Assembly (NCBI GenBank): GCA_025363655.1
Contig: JANYDK010000014.1
Span: 1 to 64,000 of the forward strand
Direction: 5' to 3'
DNA length: 64,000 nt
From: Deltaproteobacteria bacterium
GTDB lineage: Bacteria; Myxococcota_A; Polyangia; Polyangiales; JADJMO01
Both the position numbers and the translations under genes were made by a program. Positions 60,939 through 64,000 of this stretch are shown piece after piece. How positions within the stretch are numbered: position 1 is the stretch's first letter; each line of letters starts with the position of its first letter. The notes under the pieces were generated by a model that had not been told where the DNA came from, did no database searches, and worked only from the letters and a program-made list of their open reading frames with translations.

Positions 60939-61907
60939 CTACGTGAAGCGCATGTCCGCGACGACATAGTGCAGCTTGATCACGTGGAAGACGCAGCCGG
61001 CGATCGAGTTGGTCCCGTTCTCGCCGATGATCTGCACCGAGAAGCAGTCGACGCTGACGTCGACCGTCGGGCGCGGGGTGCACATGACCTTCTTGACCTT
61101 CCCGTCGTTGTAGTCGCCGAGTGAGACCGGCGAGTACGAGACGGGCGAACCCAGCGTCGAGCGAGAAGGGAGTGCGGCGCCGGTCACCGGAGAGCGTCGG
61201 CGAGCGGCGACCGTGATCGCGTTCGTCGGCAGGCCCGCGTGCCCCGCGGCCGGCGTGAAGTAGACGTCGATCGACGCGAGGACGGCGCCGTCGTGCGGCG
61301 GATCGAGGATGACCTCCACCGGTGCGGAGGTCGCGGGCGCGGTGAGCCCGTCGATCGTGTCGAGCCAGCCCACGCCGTAGATCGCACCGTTGTACCTGGC
61401 GAGGTCGTAGGTGACGGTGCGGGTGCGGCCGGGATGACCGATCGCGAGGAGCGGGAACTGGTCGGTGAGGCGCAGGACGCCGCCGCTGTCGACGATGAGT
61501 TCCCCCCCGGTCTCAACGTCCATCTGCCCGCCCATCTGGAGGAGCGCGCCCGCGTTGAGCGCGATCTCCGTGCCGGTCCGCATGTTGAGCGAGCCCGCCG
61601 TGAAGTCGATGCCGGCGGCGGAGTCGATGTTGATGGACGAGGCGTCGGCGAGCAGGATCGCGGAGGTGCCGCCGAGGGACATCGTCGCGGTTCCGTCGAG
61701 GAGGATCGTGCCTCCGGCGTCGACCTCGATCGCCGCGCCCGCGTTGACGTGCACGCGCCCCTCGTCGGGTCCGGCACCGACGGCGATGTTCCCGCCGAAC
61801 CGGTTGAGCGCCTTCTTCGTCTTCGCGTCGAGGTCCGTTATCTCGGCCGAGCTGACGGTGGAGTTCGCGGGCCAGCCGCCTGGGTGCGTGAGTGCGAAGT
61901 CGGTCAT
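60939..61907 (-). CDS. Beta-helix-like repeat protein, possible phage structural protein
   Basis: A 322-residue protein. The first 180 residues are short repeats built on G-x-x-I-x-V-x-A-G (GAAIEVDAGGTILLDGTATMSLGGTSAILLADASSINIDSAAG), typical of parallel beta-helix tail-fibre or surface proteins. The C-terminal 140 residues are a beta-rich domain (VEVILDPPHDGAVLASIDVYF). There is no signal peptide. It is likely a structural protein of the integrated element, though no head or tail genes are seen with it. Confidence 0.6.
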   Translation of the reverse strand: MTDFALTHPGGWPANSTVSSAEITDLDAKTKKALNRFGGNIAVGAGPDEGRVHVNAGAAIEVDAGGTILLDGTATMSLGGTSAILLADASSINIDSAAGIDFTAGSLNMRTGTEIALNAGALLQMGGQMDVETGGELIVDSGGVLRLTDQFPLLAIGHPGRTRTVTYDLARYNGAIYGVGWLDTIDGLTAPATSAPVEVILDPPHDGAVLASIDVYFTPAAGHAGLPTNAITVAARRRSPVTGAALPSRSTLGSPVSYSPVSLGDYNDGKVKKVMCTPRPTVDVSVDCFSVQIIGENGTNSIAGCVFHVIKLHYVVADMRFT

Positions 61908-61958
61908 CGCGTGCGTTCCTATCGTTGTGGGGATGGCGCCGAGGTGCCCCAGCGTCGG

Positions 61959-62141
61959 TCAGGCGGCCTCGTCGAGGTCTGCGAGTTGGTCGAGGAGTGC
62001 GCGCGCCTCATCGGAGGTGAGCACCCCTCGCGCGTGGGCGTGGCGGACGCGGATGCGCGCCTCCTCGGTGAGCACAACCCGGGATGGGCCGTGCTCGCGG
62101 AGGAGGTCGTCGAGTTCGTCGACGAGCAGGTCGGTCGCCAT
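61959..62141 (-). CDS. Small acidic helical protein
   Basis: A 60-residue protein (MATDLLVDELDDLLREHGPS, then LTSDEARALLDQLADLDEAA) with two amphipathic helices. Its ATG overlaps the upstream stop (ATGA). A short phage-type accessory protein; function unknown. Confidence 0.6.
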   Translation of the reverse strand: MATDLLVDELDDLLREHGPSRVVLTEEARIRVRHAHARGVLTSDEARALLDQLADLDEAA

Positions 62142-62746
62142 CACCCGAAGTCCTGCGGGTTGAGGAGGCGATGTCGCCCCAAGCCGTAGGGGCTCTTCGA
62201 GCCGTCGGCCTCGATCGTCGTCGCAACGATCGACTCCCACGTGTCGGGCGCCTCCGACGCGAGGTTGTCGACCATGCGCTGTAGCAGCGGGAGGTCGACT
62301 ACGGCGCCGCCGAACTTCTTGCCGAGCAGGTTCGCGTGGAAGGCGACGATCCGCCAATACGAGGCGGTGCCGACCACTCCGCCGCTCGTGCGCCTCACGT
62401 TCGTCGCGTCTGGAGCTGGTGAGTCGACGAGGCGAAAAAGCCCGGGGACATCGAAGTGCTGCCACTCTTGGCCGAGGACATACGACGCGAGCAGCGCCGC
62501 CAGCGAGGGGTCGTTCTGGAGGTCGGCGAGGTCGTACTTGTCGGCGTTGAGCCCGCCTTGGACGAAGCTCTTCGAGGCGGTCGCGTAGTCGGTCGTCCAC
62601 AGGGACGTCGGCGGCGCGCGGTCCACTGTGTCCACACCCACGAGGCCCTCGCAGAACGATCCTGAGATCGTCGCGACCCTCTGCGTCTTCGTCGGGGGCT
62701 GCGTGAGCAGCCACGAGTTTCTCGTCTCGATGTTGGTCGGCATCAT
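62141..62746 (-). CDS. Hypothetical protein of the integrated element
   Basis: A 201-residue protein from ATG 62746, preceded by AAAGGAG at a good distance. It reads MMPTNIETRNSWLLTQPPT and contains YVLGQEWQHFDVPGLFRLVDS and YWRIVAFHANLLGKKFGGAVVDLPLLQRMV. No signal, membrane helix or known motif. Upstream in-frame sequence is Arg-rich and not protein-like. Overlapping starts and stops on both sides show operon membership. Confidence 0.6.
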   Translation of the reverse strand: MMPTNIETRNSWLLTQPPTKTQRVATISGSFCEGLVGVDTVDRAPPTSLWTTDYATASKSFVQGGLNADKYDLADLQNDPSLAALLASYVLGQEWQHFDVPGLFRLVDSPAPDATNVRRTSGGVVGTASYWRIVAFHANLLGKKFGGAVVDLPLLQRMVDNLASEAPDTWESIVATTIEADGSKSPYGLGRHRLLNPQDFG

Positions 62747-62991
62747 GCGGCTCCTTTCGGGTCGAGCGCGTCGACCGTGCGCGCGAGCGACTTCGCATTC
62801 GCTGCCGCGAAGGTCGCGGCCTGCTGCCTTGCCCGGAAGTCGCCGGGGTTCGATCGCACCGCTTCGCGGAGCTGCGCGTACGCGTCGCGAACCCCGAGGT
62901 CCCGCATCTGCTGCTGTGCCTGCGGGTTGCCCTGGTCGGCGCGCTCCTGGAGGTTCGGCAACGATGACGCCGAGGACGTCTCCGCGTGCAC
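62743..62991 (-). CDS. Small helical protein, first gene of the element's right-hand run
   Basis: An 82-residue protein from a GTG at 62991 (HAETSSASSLPNLQERADQG, then QQMRDLGVRDAYAQLREAVRSNPGDFRARQQAATFAAANAKSL). Fully helical and charged. It faces the plus-strand bL12-like gene, with 13 bases between the two starts. Function unknown. Confidence 0.55.
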   Translation of the reverse strand: MHAETSSASSLPNLQERADQGNPQAQQQMRDLGVRDAYAQLREAVRSNPGDFRARQQAATFAAANAKSLARTVDALDPKGAA

Positions 62992-63004
62992 GTATGCTCG
63001 CCGG

Positions 63005-63241
63005 ATGATCGAATCCGAAGTCCTTCAGCTCCGCGTTCGGGTCGCCAAGCTCGAGCGCGTCGTGGCCTCGCTCCTTCAACACACGGGGCTCGCCTACACC
63101 GAAGATCTCCGCACCAACGTGCCTGCCGACGTCGTCGCCTTGGCGCGCGAGGGGAACTCGATCGGCGCCATCAAGCTCTATCGCGAGCTCACCGGGGTCG
63201 ATTTGAAGACGGCGAAAGAGGTCGTCGATTCGTTGCGGTGA
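63005..63241 (+). CDS. Small protein with a bL12 C-terminal-like domain
   Basis: A 78-residue protein. A short helix (EVLQLRVRVAKLERVVASLLQHTG) leads to VALAREGNSIGAIKLYRELTGVDLKTAKEVVDSL, which matches the C-terminal domain of ribosomal protein L7/L12 (IxxIKxxR...GLxLKEAKxLV). It lacks the dimerising N-terminal domain of true L7/L12, so it is not the ribosomal stalk protein. Stand-alone versions are known in several bacteria, without a defined role. Confidence 0.75.
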   Translation: MIESEVLQLRVRVAKLERVVASLLQHTGLAYTEDLRTNVPADVVALAREGNSIGAIKLYRELTGVDLKTAKEVVDSLR

Positions 63242-63337
63242 GCGGCGCTTGACGATGATGAACGATCACGGGTCCACTGCCTCCGTTCGACCTCGTTGCA
63301 CCACTTTCATCCCATCGGGATCAGGAGCCGTCCTCCC

Positions 63338-64000
63338 ATGAGCGTCGTCCGTACTCTCGCGACTGCTTACAAGTCCATCTCCATCTCCATCTCCATCTCC
63401 ATGCTCACCGCGCTCGCAGGAATGAGCGTCTGCGTGATCGCGCTCGATGCATGCGAGGTCGTCGAGGTGAAGGGCGGCGGGCCGGCGACTCCGGCTGCTG
63501 CGGGACAGCCGACGAGCGGTGCAGCGCCGGCGACGACTTCGGCAGAAGGTTCTGCGACAGGAGCGTCGACGGTGGCGGCAGCCGGCACCGGAGCGACGAC
63601 GATGGCGACGGGGACGACGGCATCGACGGCAACAGCGACGGCAGCGACAGCGGCACCGACGACTGCGGCTCCCACCGGCGGCACACCCGCGACGGGCGGC
63701 GCGGCGCAGCCATGCACGGGCTCGTTCGGATCGCTCGGGTCCGTCAAGAACGCGCGCTGCGTGTGCACCGGCAAAGAGAGCGGACCGGTCTACGGCACCG
63801 GCCCCTACACCACCGATTCGTTCGTCTGCACGGCCGCGCGGCACGCCGGCCTCATCACCGCCGCGGGCGGCACGGTCGAGGTCACGGCGAGCACCGGATG
63901 CAGCGGCTACGGTGGCGGGGCGGCCAACGGCGTCGGCGCCCTGCCCTGGGACGACTATCCCTACAGCTTCTTTTTCCCTGCCGCCGGCAACGGGACGTGC
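63338..64000 (+). CDS. Exported protein with LCCL-like domain (3' end outside window)
   Basis: The frame is open from ATG 63338 to the window edge (221 residues seen). The N-terminus holds a hexanucleotide repeat coding (SI)4 followed by LTALAGMSVCVIALDAC, a signal peptide with a poor lipobox (Asp before Ala-Cys). Residues about 45-125 are Thr/Ala/Gly/Pro-rich. From GPVYGTGPYTTDSFVCTAARHAGLI onward the sequence matches an LCCL domain (VxGTGxYxxDSxVCxAAxHAGxI). These domains occur in secreted adhesins and lipid- or polysaccharide-binding proteins. Confidence 0.78.
   Translation, partial: MSVVRTLATAYKSISISISISMLTALAGMSVCVIALDACEVVEVKGGGPATPAAAGQPTSGAAPATTSAEGSATGASTVAAAGTGATTMATGTTASTATATAATAAPTTAAPTGGTPATGGAAQPCTGSFGSLGSVKNARCVCTGKESGPVYGTGPYTTDSFVCTAARHAGLITAAGGTVEVTASTGCSGYGGGAANGVGALPWDDYPYSFFFPAAGNGTC
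63374..63402 (+). repeat. Hexanucleotide microsatellite in a signal peptide
   Basis: The unit TCCATC repeats four times and then TCCAT continues into ATG, encoding Ser-Ile repeats immediately before the hydrophobic core. Because six bases keep frame, unit changes would lengthen or shorten the signal rather than switch the gene off. Confidence 0.85.

Noticed and set aside
57426-64000. Second attachment site (right end of the integrated element)
   Set aside because: I looked for a copy of the tRNA-Glu 3' end to the right and saw none, so the right boundary is not assigned; it may lie outside the window or be degraded.

Overview
The window is about 64 kb of very GC-rich chromosomal DNA. Its codons strongly prefer G or C in the third position. 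The gene content points to a myxobacterium-like member of the Myxococcota, most likely Polyangia: several Ser/Thr kinases of eukaryotic type, many TPR and zinc-ribbon proteins, a DUF2330 protein ending in a MYXO-CTERM-like tail, long Pro/Thr/Ala-rich lipoproteins, and GTG starts with 4-base start/stop overlaps. The species cannot be named from the sequence.

Layout. 1-7 kb: 3' end of a PrkA-type kinase gene, a PHA-system small protein, a minus-strand run (acyl-CoA synthetase, degenerate sensor protein, single-domain receiver), a HutF-like deiminase, lipA, and a small biotinyl-domain protein. 7-14 kb: a coiled-coil membrane protein, pyrF-rlmB, a GT39/PMT-type glycosyltransferase with an odd 3' end, a cysteine desulfurase and an Mrp ATPase. 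14-18.7 kb: a CDP-alcohol phosphatidyltransferase, a nucleotidyltransferase, and a CTP:inositol-phosphate-cytidylyltransferase-like domain fused to a HisC-like aminotransferase. Together these look like a pathway for an unusual lipid or polymer headgroup. 18.7-28.7 kb: a 72-bp tandem repeat, an RluD-type pseudouridine synthase, a Ser/Thr kinase, a lipoprotein, a zinc-ribbon membrane protein, a radical SAM/SPASM enzyme with a small lipoprotein, a MoxR-thioesterase pair, and a Gly/Pro-rich zinc-ribbon protein. 28.7-35.4 kb: a minus-strand run of a J-domain/TPR protein (HTD instead of HPD), a DnaK homologue, an unknown protein, CysK and a LarA-like racemase. 35.5-40.2 kb: an outer-membrane beta-barrel overlapping a 13-haem c-type cytochrome, then a small protein and a lipoprotein. 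This is a candidate electron conduit across the outer membrane. 40.2-57 kb: TsaE, envelope proteins, MoxR, a large kinase/ATPase regulator, Maf, a CPBP protease, an HD-domain protein, a DegT aminotransferase, HisIE, TPR proteins, prfB with its programmed +1 frameshift, and a beta-propeller protein.

57.2-57.5 kb holds tRNA-Gln(CTG) and tRNA-Glu(CTC). A tyrosine recombinase gene ends inside tRNA-Glu, so an integrated element starts there and runs right, probably to about 63 kb. Its genes are all on the minus strand: integrase, HEAAH zinc peptidase-like protein, ribbon-helix-helix regulator with a possible leaderless promoter, and several unknown proteins including a beta-helix-like one. No right attachment site was found by eye. 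The window ends with a small bL12-C-terminal-domain protein and the start of a lipoprotein with an LCCL-like domain.

Most calls rest on motifs recognised by eye. No database search was run, so family names are assignments from conserved residues and overall pattern, and functions of the less familiar proteins are inferences.
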